DNA from: Entamoeba histolytica HM-1:IMSS
Lineage: Eukaryota; Evosea; Mastigamoebida; Endamoebidae
DNA length: 64,000 nt
Reading direction: 5' to 3'
Assembly: GCF_000208925.1 (NCBI RefSeq)
Contig: NW_001914895.1
Span: 30,150 to 94,149, forward strand
Part shown: positions 19,692 through 28,480 of the stretch, in pieces
Numbering within the stretch: the first letter of the stretch is position 1
How the letters are laid out: every line of letters starts with the position of its first letter
Translations under genes and position numbers: made by a program
The notes under the pieces: generated by a model
The model's database searches: none
What the model was told of the DNA's origin: nothing
What the model saw: the letters and a program-made list of their open reading frames with translations, nothing else

Positions 19692-20496
19692 ATGACAAGT
19701 GAAAACACAAATTTTGAATTAGAGATTAGTGATGATGGAAATGATGCTGATGAATTTTTACAGAAAGCTTCTCAAATCGCAAGTGAAACTGCTTTTCTTG
19801 AAGATGATGGGTTTATTCAAAATCCTATTCAAAATAGTGAATCAACACTAACCTCTAACTCTACTACTAATGGACCACAGTCTGAAACAGAAAAAGAACA
19901 AAAAAATACTACACTACAATCAAATGATTTAGAAAATGAACCACCTTTATTAGAAGAATTAGGTATTGATCTTAATAAAATTGGTAAAAAAATGATTCAA
20001 AGTTTAAATCCATTTTCAACACCAGATGTAAGTGAAAGTGATGTTATTGGTTCAATAATTATTTCATTTGCATTAGGAATAGTTATTTTATTAAATGGAA
20101 AATTAAGATTTGGTAACATTTATGGATTTAGTATTATAGCTTCTTTTGTTGAATATTTAGTAATGAATTTATTATCTAATAAAAATATGAATTATTTATT
20201 AATATTCACCCACTTTGCTTATAACCTTTTCCCAATGATCTTTTTTGGGTTAATACTATTCGTCTTGAATAGTTTTAAAGCTGCGTTTGTATTATTTTTT
20301 AATTTTATTAATAATAATTATTCTTATCATTAGAAATTTAACTATATTAATTACATCATTTGTATTTGTAGTTATGTCAACTTATACATGCTCTAAAACT
20401 ATCAATTCACTTATGGAACTTCCAGAAAAAATTTTATTGACTATTTACCCAATATCACTTTATTATGGACTCTTTATATTATTCGTCATATTTTAA
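19692..20496 (+). CDS. Yip1/YIPF5-family Golgi membrane protein, two exons
   Basis: Exons 19692-20284 and 20334-20496 join to 251 residues. The 49-base intron begins GTTTGT and ends TAG, the Entamoeba consensus, and splicing (gc|a, Ala) restores one frame. Without splicing the first exon would end early at 20333 and lose the last membrane spans. The N-terminal 85 residues are acidic and Ser/Asn/Thr-rich. The Yip1 signature ENEPPLLEELGIDL is at 82-95, followed by hydrophobic segments at about 119-136, 143-162, 168-195 and two in exon 2 (ILITSFVFVVMSTYTCSK and the segment ending ISLYYGLFILFVIF). Yip1 proteins bind Rab GTPases and act in ER-to-Golgi vesicle formation. The YIPF5/Yip1 subgroup is favoured by PPLLEELGI. 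Confidence 0.88.
20285..20333 (+). other. Intron of the Yip1 gene
   Basis: 49 bases, GTTTGT at the 5' end and TAG at the 3' end, nearly pure A+T within. Removing it joins two frames that match consecutive parts of the Yip1 fold. Confidence 0.85.
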
Positions 20497-20587
20497 TTGA
20501 ATCCAATTCCTTTTTTATTGTTATATAAATCAAAAAAATGAATGAAATTTATTTACCACACCAAATAACTACAATTCGATCAAACGG

Positions 20588-20929
20588 TTAAAGTGTTGGA
20601 GGAAGTGGTTGGAATGCTGGGAATGTCATAAAATGACTTCGTGATTTCTTTAATAACCCAGATGAAATTTTAATATCAACAAATTCACCATAGAAACAAC
20701 AACCAACAAAACAAGCTACTAAACCACCAAAAAGTTCACCAATAACAAAAAAAGGGATTACTTGACTTACTTTTGTTACTTGAACTTGGTGTTGTACTAT
20801 TTATTAAATATAATACTTTAAATAAAGAAATAACTTAAAAAAAAAAAACAAACAGGTATGAATTTGGTATGAGGCATGAACTAAAGAAATAAGAGAAACA
20901 CAAAATATTAAGAGAGTAATAGCTTTCAT
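20588..20929 (-). CDS. Small secreted or membrane protein, two exons, hypothetical
   Basis: A minus-strand gene too broken for a simple ORF search: exon 1 is 20929-20854, the intron is 20853-20797 (57 bases, GTTTGT...TAG), exon 2 is 20796-20588. It encodes 94 residues. The N-terminus MKAITLLIFCVSLISLVHAS is a good signal peptide with likely cleavage after the Ala of VHA. After a short luminal stretch there is one membrane span (about 44-65, rich in Gly, Cys and Phe: FFVIGELFGGLVACFVGCC). A cytoplasmic tail of about 25 residues follows, with KKSRSH and a Pro-rich end. No family is recognised. The splice signals, exact frame rejoining and coherent signal-plus-span layout support a real gene. 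Divergent from eIF3i, 129 bases between starts. Confidence 0.72.
20797..20853 (-). other. Intron of the small membrane protein gene
   Basis: 57 bases on the minus strand starting GTTTGT and ending TAG, with a long T-run after the 5' site. Its removal joins a signal peptide exon to a transmembrane exon in frame. Confidence 0.72.
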
Positions 20930-21058
20930 TAAAATTTTATGATTTTATTTCCAGTTTTTTTTTTACAAAGAGGAAAATAATAATAATAAAACTATATAAA
21001 AACTATAAAAAAGAAAAAGAAAAATAAAATAAAAAAACTAGAAAAATACCCTAAAAAT

Positions 21059-22042
21059 ATGGCTCAACGAGGTGCTACTATCAAAAGCATTGTATTAAAA
21101 GGTCATGAAAAGCCTATTACTAAAATTGAATTAACTCGTGAAGGAGATTACTTTGTTTCTTGTTCAAATGATAAAACTGCAATGTTATGGAGAGTTGATC
21201 CATTAGTTAGTATGGGTGCTTATTCATGTGCTGGAGCAGTATCATCTTGTTCAATTTCTAATAATGGCCTTTATTTGTATTTAGCGTCAAGAGATGGTTC
21301 ATTGTATTGTTTTGAATTGGAAACAGGAAAACAAGTATATAATAAATTACCTATTCCTGGTTGTTATGCACCAATTAAAAGTGTTGAATTATCACCAAAT
21401 AATGAAAATATTTTAGCTGTTATTGGTGCATTTAGAACATTTGCTTCTTCTGTTAATTTGATTGATCCAGAAATGAAAACAAAACCAATTTCTGTATTGT
21501 CACAAGAAATGCCACAATTAACTAAAGCTAAATGGTTAAGTAATTCTACTTTTATTGTTGGAGATGAATTAGGTAATTTGAATATGAAAGACATTAGAAC
21601 ACAAAATAATGGTCTTCGATTTGAATCTCATAAAGGTGAAATTACTGATATTCAATCAGATGCTAATGATATTCTTCTTGGAACTACTGGTAAAGATGGT
21701 AAAGCTTTTGTTCATGATATTAGAATGCCACAAGAAGTTATTTCTACTTTTGAATCTGGTTATCCATTACAGTCTATTGGATTTGCTCCATATACAGATT
21801 ATTATGCAGTTGGTGGTGGTCAAGATAAAGCAATGATTACTATGACTCAAAGAGATATGACAATGCTTATGACTACATTTGTAAGTGCTGTAGATGGACA
21901 AGAAATGGTACGTTTACCAGGTCATTTTGGTACTGTTAACACCATTGTATTTTCACATGACGGTAAGACTATATTTACTGGTGCAGATGATGGTTGTATT
22001 AGAATTTCTCCACTAACGAACCCTGTCTTTGCTTCTAATTGA
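21059..22042 (+). CDS. EIF3I: Translation initiation factor eIF3 subunit i (TIF34/TRIP-1)
   Basis: 327 residues, the family length (human 325). A single seven-blade WD40 propeller fills the protein. It opens with the eIF3i hallmark LKGHEKPITKIELTREGDYFVSCSNDKTAMLW, and ends LPGHFGTVNTIVFSHDGKTIFTGADDGCIRI, matching the KGHFGPINS...GGEDGYVRI end of eIF3i. In eukaryotes eIF3i forms a module with eIF3b and eIF3g on the 40S subunit during scanning. The first ATG is used; it is preceded by an A-rich leader without an obvious GAAC element. Divergent from the small two-exon gene. Confidence 0.93.
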   Translation: MAQRGATIKSIVLKGHEKPITKIELTREGDYFVSCSNDKTAMLWRVDPLVSMGAYSCAGAVSSCSISNNGLYLYLASRDGSLYCFELETGKQVYNKLPIPGCYAPIKSVELSPNNENILAVIGAFRTFASSVNLIDPEMKTKPISVLSQEMPQLTKAKWLSNSTFIVGDELGNLNMKDIRTQNNGLRFESHKGEITDIQSDANDILLGTTGKDGKAFVHDIRMPQEVISTFESGYPLQSIGFAPYTDYYAVGGGQDKAMITMTQRDMTMLMTTFVSAVDGQEMVRLPGHFGTVNTIVFSHDGKTIFTGADDGCIRISPLTNPVFASN

Positions 22043-22207
22043 TACATTTTGATTTGAATCTCAGCAAAAACTTTATTATTTTTATTAATGCAAGATTTTT
22101 TTATTTATATCTAATTGATTATTAATCAAAGAAAGTGAAAGAAAAGTTATTATAATAAAAAGATGATATATAAAAATATTTTTGTTATGTTATTATAAAT
22201 TAATTCT

Positions 22208-22654
22208 ATGTTTCTTCTTTATTTCATTAAGAGATTATGTTTTATCATTTCTTTAATTATTGTGATTGGATATATTGCTTTGATTATATTTATTTCATAT
22301 TTTGGATTTATTCAATCACTATTTCTCAAGTCTGAATGGATATTAGAAGGAATAAACGACAATAATTCTTTACTTCAATTTGTTTTTACTACACCAGGAA
22401 ATTATCGGATTAATATTAATTCATTATCAATGGAAATATTTATTGGAAACATGTTAATAGGAAATGGAATAATGACAGATTTTACAATAAAACAAACTAA
22501 TAAAATAGAGATACCTTTTTACGATATTCAATATGAAGATTTATTAACTTCATTACCGTCTCTTAGTGTTTATCTTAATTCCTTTAAAGTAAGCTGTTTT
22601 TCTTTTAAGTTAGAAGAAAACGTTTATTCTTTAAAACAAAAAATAGAAATTTGA
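22208..22654 (+). CDS. Hypothetical single-span membrane protein, 148 residues
   Basis: One hydrophobic segment near the N-terminus (about residues 5-38, LYFIKRLCFIISLIIVIGYIALIIFISYFG) acts as a signal anchor. The remaining 105 residues look beta-rich and probably lie in the lumen or outside (WILEGINDNNSLLQFVFTTPGNYRININSLSMEIFIGN). The layout recalls LEA-2-like anchored beta domains, but this is only a resemblance. No family recognised. It follows eIF3i on the same strand and is convergent with the FERM gene, about 90 bases away. Confidence 0.65.
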   Translation: MFLLYFIKRLCFIISLIIVIGYIALIIFISYFGFIQSLFLKSEWILEGINDNNSLLQFVFTTPGNYRININSLSMEIFIGNMLIGNGIMTDFTIKQTNKIEIPFYDIQYEDLLTSLPSLSVYLNSFKVSCFSFKLEENVYSLKQKIEI

Positions 22655-22743
22655 CTTTCTCTTTACAAACATTTGAATCTAATTGATTACTTCCTTACTA
22701 TTATTTTAAGTCATTTGTATCCAATATTTAATTTATCAGAAAA

Positions 22744-23925
22744 TCATATATCTCTTCTTTGTTGATCATCATTTCCAACATTATTTCGTTGTTGATTATC
22801 ATTATTTCTTTGTTTAGCTAATTTATCAGTATATTCACTAAAGACACGAACAGTATCAGTTGCTTGTTGTTTAGTATCAAATTCAATACAAGCAAATTGA
22901 GTTTCGGGATTTCCTTCAAAAATATAAAATGACTTCCCCTCAGACTTCCATTTACTTATTCTGTTTAATTGTATTTTCTTTTGAAGAGTTCCACTACAAT
23001 TTGTTATATAAACACCATCTTCTCCTAAAGAAAGTAAAGTACGATCTTTACAATGTTTACCAATAATCCCTATTGTTTTAATTCCTTCACACTCACTTAA
23101 TGCGGTCACAAAACAACGAATCAAATAAGACTTTGGAAATTTTGAATAATTTACTATTTTTTTGCCTAAGAGAATTAATAGCTTGTGTGTTAAAAATGGT
23201 TGTAGATGAAAAGGGATGAAAGACTTTGTTTGAACCCCAAGAGAATGATATAGTTTAATTTGTTCTTGTTCTAATTGTTCTAAAGAATGAAGAAGAAGAT
23301 AATGTTCAATAGTACTAATATCATTTAATAAAGGATTAATAGTAATATTTGATGATAACAAAAAATTAAAAACAGCCATTTGGGTATAAGGAATAACAGA
23401 AATTGCATGGATATTTGACATAAGAATTGATTTACATACAAGGAAGAATTGAGTAAAATAGTCAACGGGAATAAAACCAGAACTAAGATATAAAGGTGAT
23501 AACTTAATCATAATGGGTGTTTTATGACTATAATACTTTGTAATAAAATATTCAGATAAGTCAAAGTTAGAGTCTTGAGCATCACAATAACCATCAAAAC
23601 CTATTGAATAAAAGACTTCTGCTATAGTTTTTGAACAATCCACTTCTTTTCTTATATTAATATCATTATTTAATTTAAATACAAATGACTGATACCTTTC
23701 AACAGGAAGTAAAACTTTAGTTTTGCTTAAGGTACTTGCAAAAGTCAATGGCTCAATTAATTTTCTTTCTTTTAAATCAATAAAAATTATTTCATAAGAA
23801 AGTAAATTTATTTGTTGATAACGTTGTGCAACACTAAACATTAATTCCTTTTTATTAACTGAGAAAGGTTGAAAAACAAGTTGTTCTTGATCACTAATAA
23901 GTATTTGTGTATTGTTATTCATCAT
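22744..23925 (-). CDS. FERM-domain protein, talin-head-like
   Basis: 393 residues. A ubiquitin-like F1-type region is at about 80-145, a helical F2-like region at about 150-275 and a PTB/PH-like F3 lobe at about 280-372. F3 carries LSLGEDGVYITNCSG followed by LNRISKWKSEGKSFYI and the closing helix QATDTVRVFSEYTDKL, the same order as talin F3 (L.NI.RW...SF.L, then a C-terminal helix). FERM proteins link membrane lipids or receptors to actin. The protein ends soon after F3 with a repetitive Q/N/R tail (QRNNDNQQRNN, DDQQRR), so there is no rod or actin-binding domain. Start is MM; either Met is possible. The FERM call rests mainly on F3. Confidence 0.65.
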   Translation of the reverse strand: MMNNNTQILISDQEQLVFQPFSVNKKELMFSVAQRYQQINLLSYEIIFIDLKERKLIEPLTFASTLSKTKVLLPVERYQSFVFKLNNDINIRKEVDCSKTIAEVFYSIGFDGYCDAQDSNFDLSEYFITKYYSHKTPIMIKLSPLYLSSGFIPVDYFTQFFLVCKSILMSNIHAISVIPYTQMAVFNFLLSSNITINPLLNDISTIEHYLLLHSLEQLEQEQIKLYHSLGVQTKSFIPFHLQPFLTHKLLILLGKKIVNYSKFPKSYLIRCFVTALSECEGIKTIGIIGKHCKDRTLLSLGEDGVYITNCSGTLQKKIQLNRISKWKSEGKSFYIFEGNPETQFACIEFDTKQQATDTVRVFSEYTDKLAKQRNNDNQQRNNVGNDDQQRRDI

Positions 23926-24425
23926 ATTATTTTATTTTGAGTTTTGTTCGATATAAAAGTTCTATATTAAAATAGATAACAATACTATTAGATATATATT
24001 TACTTATGAATGTAATATGTATTTCTAAGATATTATTTGGTTTTTAGTCATACATTATTCTCTTATATAGTATATGTATTATAAGATGACTTGTATAAGT
24101 ATGAATTGTTTTATTATCATTATGATTAAACATCTTTGAAGACTAATAACAAAGAAAATTTATTAATTTCATTACCCTAATACTTTTACTTAAAAAAAGA
24201 ATTACTTCTATGTATAAAAAAACAAAAGAAGGAAAAGAGTTAAGCAAATTAACTAACTAATTTTTAACTTTTTAGTTTTGTTTAAGATTGAATCTTTTCT
24301 TATTAATTTCATGATAAAAACAAATAAAATCTATTTTGTTTAGTGATACTGAAAAGATTAGAAAAATATTTTTCTGATGAGTTGATTCAAAATGAAAATG
24401 AAATATACATTTAAAACTACAAGTT
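23926..24425. other. Intergenic spacer, FERM gene 5' side
   Basis: 500 bases of A+T-rich DNA between the FERM gene start and a doubtful small minus ORF. On the minus strand a GAAC (as TCGAACAAAAC) lies about 22 bases before the FERM gene ATG. Nothing else seen. Confidence 0.5.
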
Positions 24426-24632
24426 TTAACGATACTTATCAGAAATAAAGATCGTTTCCATTATAAGATGAACGTTATAAAATAACAAATAAAAAAGAAT
24501 AAAAAATAAATACAAAGTAAAAAATAGAATTAAAGAAAATAATGAAAAAAGAACTTTAAAAACAAAATCAAGAAAAGCACCATATTTTCTTAATTTAGAA
24601 TTATAAAAAGTTGAAGTAGTCCACGTAGTCAT
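24426..24632 (-). CDS. Possible small membrane protein, 68 residues (doubtful)
   Basis: A frame from ATG at 24632 gives MTTWTTSTFYNSKLRKYG, then a long Leu/Phe membrane segment (about 22-54), then a polar end METIFISDKYR. Polar ends around a single hydrophobic core, with codons such as GGT, GCT, ACG and CGT, look more like a gene than a chance frame in T-rich DNA. It would be divergent from the coactosin gene with only 59 bases between starts. No family recognised; it may equally be the coactosin promoter region. Confidence 0.33.
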   Translation of the reverse strand: MTTWTTSTFYNSKLRKYGAFLDFVFKVLFSLFSLILFFTLYLFFILFYLLFYNVHLIMETIFISDKYR

Positions 24633-24641
24633 TAATAAGAA

Positions 24642-24646
24642 GAACT
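24642..24646 (+). promoter_or_regulatory. GAAC element before the coactosin gene
   Basis: GAACT directly followed by ATAAAAGG, a TATA-like run, 45 bases before the ATG at 24692. The GAAC core and the TATA-like element are fused here. Confidence 0.5.
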
Positions 24647-24691
24647 ATAAAAGGAAGGAAAAAAAAACTACGAAGACATATACAATTACAA

Positions 24692-25099
24692 ATGGCTACT
24701 GAACAAGAGGCTATGGCTTTAATGGGAAGCATTGATGTTCCAAATGGACAATGGGTAGTATATGAAGTTAAGAATAAACAACTTGTTTTCAGAACTTCTG
24801 GAAATGGAGTTGATTCACTTCGTGATGAGCTTAAGGATGATGAAGCATGTTTTGCTCTTATTAATCTTAGATGTACTCTTGAAGGTATTCCAGATCAAGC
24901 AAGAGGTATTTTCATTGATTGGAAAGGACCAAAATGTAAAGGAATTGCTAAAGTTAGAGTTAGAGAATTTAAAGATCAAGCACTTGAAGTATTAATGCCA
25001 CATCATGGTGAATTAGAAGCTGTTGGAAAAACTGAATTTACTGAAGATATTATTCTTAAGAGATGGGCTATGAACTCTGGTTCTCACGTTATCAACTAA
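24692..25099 (+). CDS. Coactosin-like ADF-homology actin-binding protein
   Basis: 135 residues forming one ADF-H domain. The order LRDELKDDEACFALINLRCTL, then GIFIDWKGPKCKGIAKVRVREFK, then VLMPHHGELEA fits the coactosin/ABP1 branch, where KDDE...FA and F..W.G....G..KA are typical and the G-actin-severing site of cofilin is absent. Coactosins bind F-actin and protect it from capping. The start ATG lies in a tidy leader (ACAAATGGCTACT), and the codons are strongly biased to A/T-ending forms with few rare codons, as for a well-expressed gene. The call of coactosin over cofilin is by motif; cofilin-type Ser3 is not in the usual context. Confidence 0.78.
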   Translation: MATEQEAMALMGSIDVPNGQWVVYEVKNKQLVFRTSGNGVDSLRDELKDDEACFALINLRCTLEGIPDQARGIFIDWKGPKCKGIAKVRVREFKDQALEVLMPHHGELEAVGKTEFTEDIILKRWAMNSGSHVIN

Positions 25100-25247
25100 A
25101 TTATTTTTCATTAATGTTATTTTAATTTTTATTTTTAATTTTTCTTTGTTTTATTCATTTATTATTTTTTTTTGTTAAATTTATTATTCTTTTTAATTTT
25201 AAAAGAATCTTAAAAGAAAGATCAAATTAAAATTGAACAATTCAAAT

Positions 25248-26273
25248 ATGGAAGAAGTACCAAATTTCTTAATCAAATTTGATGAATATCTTCAGCTTAG
25301 AATGGCCCAACAACAAAACGATTTTTATAAACAAAAAATTTCAAAACTTGAATCAGATAAAGAAAAACTCTTTCAAGAAGTAGAACGATTAAAAATTGTC
25401 ATTAACAAACAACAACAACTCTTTTCAAATAAAATGGCGGAATACCTTCAATTTAAGTCTGAAATATCAGCAAAACATTCAACCCAAATTAAAGAAAAAC
25501 AAGAGCTTATAGATAAAGAAAGGACAGAAAAACATCATTTATTAATTGAACTTACTTCTCTTCGTATCCAAGTTAAACAACAAGAAGAGCTTATTAATAA
25601 ACTTAAAAAATCTGAAGATTCTGATATTATCAGAAAGAAACCTCGAGATTCTAACGCTTCAATCACATCTCAAAAGATAGTTGTTTCTGAAAAAAAAATT
25701 TCTGCTTCTCCTCAAAAAGTTTACGATAGTACAGATACAATAACCCAACAACCTCTAATTGACTTAATACAAAGTCATGAAATTGTTCCTACAACTACTC
25801 CTCCGTTGTTTCAAGTAAATGATAAGAGTGTTAATGAAAAACAAAAAGTTGAAAAAAGGGTTAGTGTTGAAAAAAACAACTCCTCTCTTGATAGAAAAAT
25901 AACTCCATTATTATTAAATGATAAGACACAAAAAGAGGTTCATAGGTTGGTTCTCCCAAAAACTGACTTTATTTTTACTGTTAATTATAAAAAGGTATGT
26001 GAAATATTGTCTCTGATGGTAAAGAATAAATGGTATGAACCAAAAACATCTTATTTCAAGACTTCAATTGTTTTTGATGAGTATTGTAGAAAAGTGCCAG
26101 TTCTTTGTTTTAAAGGAACTGAAGACGATTTATGGAAGAGAAAAAGTGTTATTAAAAAATTTGTTGAAACCATAGATAAAATTGAACTTCTTCGTGTTTC
26201 TCAAGGAAATAAAAGGCATATTATCTTTGGTGGAGTTAGGCAAAAATATGTCGAATATTATGACTCTTTTTAA
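25248..26273 (+). CDS. Coiled-coil protein, hypothetical
   Basis: 341 residues from ATG at 25248 (MEEVPNFLIKFDEYL); a five-codon longer frame would need TTG and is not used. Residues about 20-125 form a long coiled coil rich in Lys, Glu and Gln (KISKLESDKEKLFQEVERLK). A Ser/Pro/Thr-rich linker (about 130-225) follows, then a compact C-terminal region of about 110 residues beginning LPKTDFIFTVNYKKVCEIL. I do not recognise the C-terminal region. No signal peptide or membrane segment. The layout suggests a scaffold or motor-adaptor type protein, but that is a guess. Confidence 0.75.
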   Translation: MEEVPNFLIKFDEYLQLRMAQQQNDFYKQKISKLESDKEKLFQEVERLKIVINKQQQLFSNKMAEYLQFKSEISAKHSTQIKEKQELIDKERTEKHHLLIELTSLRIQVKQQEELINKLKKSEDSDIIRKKPRDSNASITSQKIVVSEKKISASPQKVYDSTDTITQQPLIDLIQSHEIVPTTTPPLFQVNDKSVNEKQKVEKRVSVEKNNSSLDRKITPLLLNDKTQKEVHRLVLPKTDFIFTVNYKKVCEILSLMVKNKWYEPKTSYFKTSIVFDEYCRKVPVLCFKGTEDDLWKRKSVIKKFVETIDKIELLRVSQGNKRHIIFGGVRQKYVEYYDSF

Positions 26274-27990
26274 TTAAGTCTTGTTCATAGATGATAGTTA
26301 TATTAATCTAATCAAATTCTTAAATAAACTTCGTTAAAAAGGATAATTAAAATAAAAACAATAAGATTCAATAAACTATTTAATTCTGAAATATTGTAGA
26401 CTATTTTGTTGTAATAAAATGATAAGCAACGTTAAGAGAATTAAGTCCTGAAAATTTATCGTATCACAATTCTTTGTAAGACTTTGATATTCTTTTGGTA
26501 ATAAAAAAATAAATTTGTCCATTTAATTTATTTTTTATTTATTTATAAAAAATGGTAAATACCAGTAATAATATCAAAATATAAAAAATTGCTATATAAA
26601 ACGAAAATAAAGTAAAAACAAATATCAAATGAATAATAATTTTCAAATATAATCATTTGCTCAATCAACAACAACAACACTCTTTTTCATAAACTCAAAT
26701 TTATTTCATTTTGTTATTCTTTTGAACAACAAGTTAAAAAGTATTTTTATTGTACTATTCTTTTGTTATGATCAATTAATTTATAACAAAGTTTATCATT
26801 AAATAAACATATTTTAACTAATTTTTTTTAGTTTTGTATTAGTTAAGTTTGACTAATTTTATAACAGAATAAAATAAAACATGTTATATAATTAAAGTTA
26901 AATGTATTAATAGACTATCACGTAATAATTTGTTAGTGTGTAACATTTTAATTATTGTAAATAATTAACGATAAAACAATCATTTTTATTATCCTTCACT
27001 ATTGCTACAAAATAAATGGTTCAAAAAGAAATAATGAAAAGAAAATTACTACATTTAATTTCTATTAAATCATAACACAATATAAGAAAGCACAAAAGCT
27101 TACTTTTCTTGAAGTTACAAGAGACTTTAGTGAATTTCATTAACCTTACTTATTAAATAACTTCATTTTTCATAAAGAGTTTATTTAATATTTTATCATG
27201 TTCAATGAAATACTCTCTTAAAGTATTATTCAATTTCTTCTACTTTCTTTTTTTTAAAAATGACTTAAATTAAATGGTGTATCTTCTTATTTGATTAAGT
27301 CAACTATTCTACTAAGGTTGTATATATTCCATTACTGATGTAGTTTAGTAATAATAAATAAAATAAAACACTACATGATAGTATCAAATATAAAATAAAA
27401 TGATACATTAAGGATAAAAGAATTTTCATTCAAGACAGATAAAAAGATAAAATATTTAATAATATCAGACAAAGCAATACACAAATATTCTAATTTTATA
27501 TATGGTAACTAAATTTATATTGAGAATTAATATTTTATTATATCACTTAATCATCTATCAATTTAATAATAGTTTTAAATACTACTTATGAAAGTTAAAA
27601 TCATTTTGTTTGTAAGACTAAATGAAAAGTTCCATTAATCAATATTAAATTTTTGTATATAAAACAGAAATATTTTTGAGTAAATAAATGAATAACTGTT
27701 TAATTTTTTAAAACAAAAAAGAAATTATCTATTCTAAAATAACAACCAATAGAAGAGATAGACAAATTTATTTTAAAGATTTACTTTATATTTAGTTTTT
27801 TTTTTTTGAAGTAAATGAAGTAACAAATTTACAATAGAAATTTTTTCTGAGTTTTTTGTTTCAAATTTTTTGATATTTATAAATAGCTAATAACAAAAAC
27901 CATTTTGAAAAAAAATAAAAAAAGAAATTACTAAAAAAATAAAAAGGCAGGTGGGTTAGTACAAAAGAAAACTTAAATTTAATCATTTTA
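26274..27990. other. Long non-coding spacer, 1.7 kb
   Basis: Very A+T-rich sequence with stops in all frames. The only GTTTGT (near 27608) has no usable downstream exon. I saw no tRNA-like arms, tandem array or mobile element. A T-run lies near 27795. Confidence 0.6.
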
Positions 27991-28284
27991 ATGTCGCGTT
28001 TAAAGAGATCACCTGCTTATCATGACTTCAATAAAACTAATCAAGAAGAAAGTGTTAATGAACAAACACTAACTGAAAATTCATTCTTTTTATTTGCTGA
28101 TAGAATTCCATCTCCACATATGAGAAGTGATGGTTCACCAACATTAGAAACAGATGAAAAAATCGAACAATCAATTGAAGAATTTGGAAATGAAGAAAAA
28201 CCTATTAATACTCAGTTACACCAAGAACAAGAATGTAATTGTTATACTGATACCTCAACTTCAGTTTTTGAATTTTCATTTTAA
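27991..28284 (+). CDS. Hypothetical protein, 97 residues
   Basis: A short polar protein, MSRLKRSPAYHDFNK..., with a basic N-terminus, a SP/SDGSP segment in the middle (IPSPHMRSDGSPTLETDEK) and an acidic, Cys-containing end. No signal peptide, span or known domain. S-P sites could be phosphorylated. Base composition is clearly richer in G+C than the flanking spacers, and the frame opens straight after a spacer with AGGCAGGTGG, so I think it is real but it could be part of a longer unrecognised gene. Confidence 0.55.
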   Translation: MSRLKRSPAYHDFNKTNQEESVNEQTLTENSFFLFADRIPSPHMRSDGSPTLETDEKIEQSIEEFGNEEKPINTQLHQEQECNCYTDTSTSVFEFSF

Positions 28285-28480
28285 GAGATCTTACAAAAGA
28301 AAGTAAGTAGAATTAGTTAAATAGAATAATGTAGCATTATAGCATACTCTTAAATTAAACAACAATGTGTTTTATAGAATTTTTTTAATTCTTTATTCAT
28401 TTTACTTTTGTTTTATTTTCATTTTTTGAATTAAAAAAATAATTCAATTAGAAGATTTATTACTGTTGTATAAATTCAAT

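Noticed and set aside
20287..20496. Separate 69-residue membrane protein gene after Yip1
   Set aside because: Its start is not ATG and the sequence after 20334 continues the Yip1 fold once the intron is removed.
27595..27660. Possible first exon MKVKIIL followed by GTTTGT near 27608
   Set aside because: The downstream TAG sites lead to frames that stop at once; no second exon could be found.
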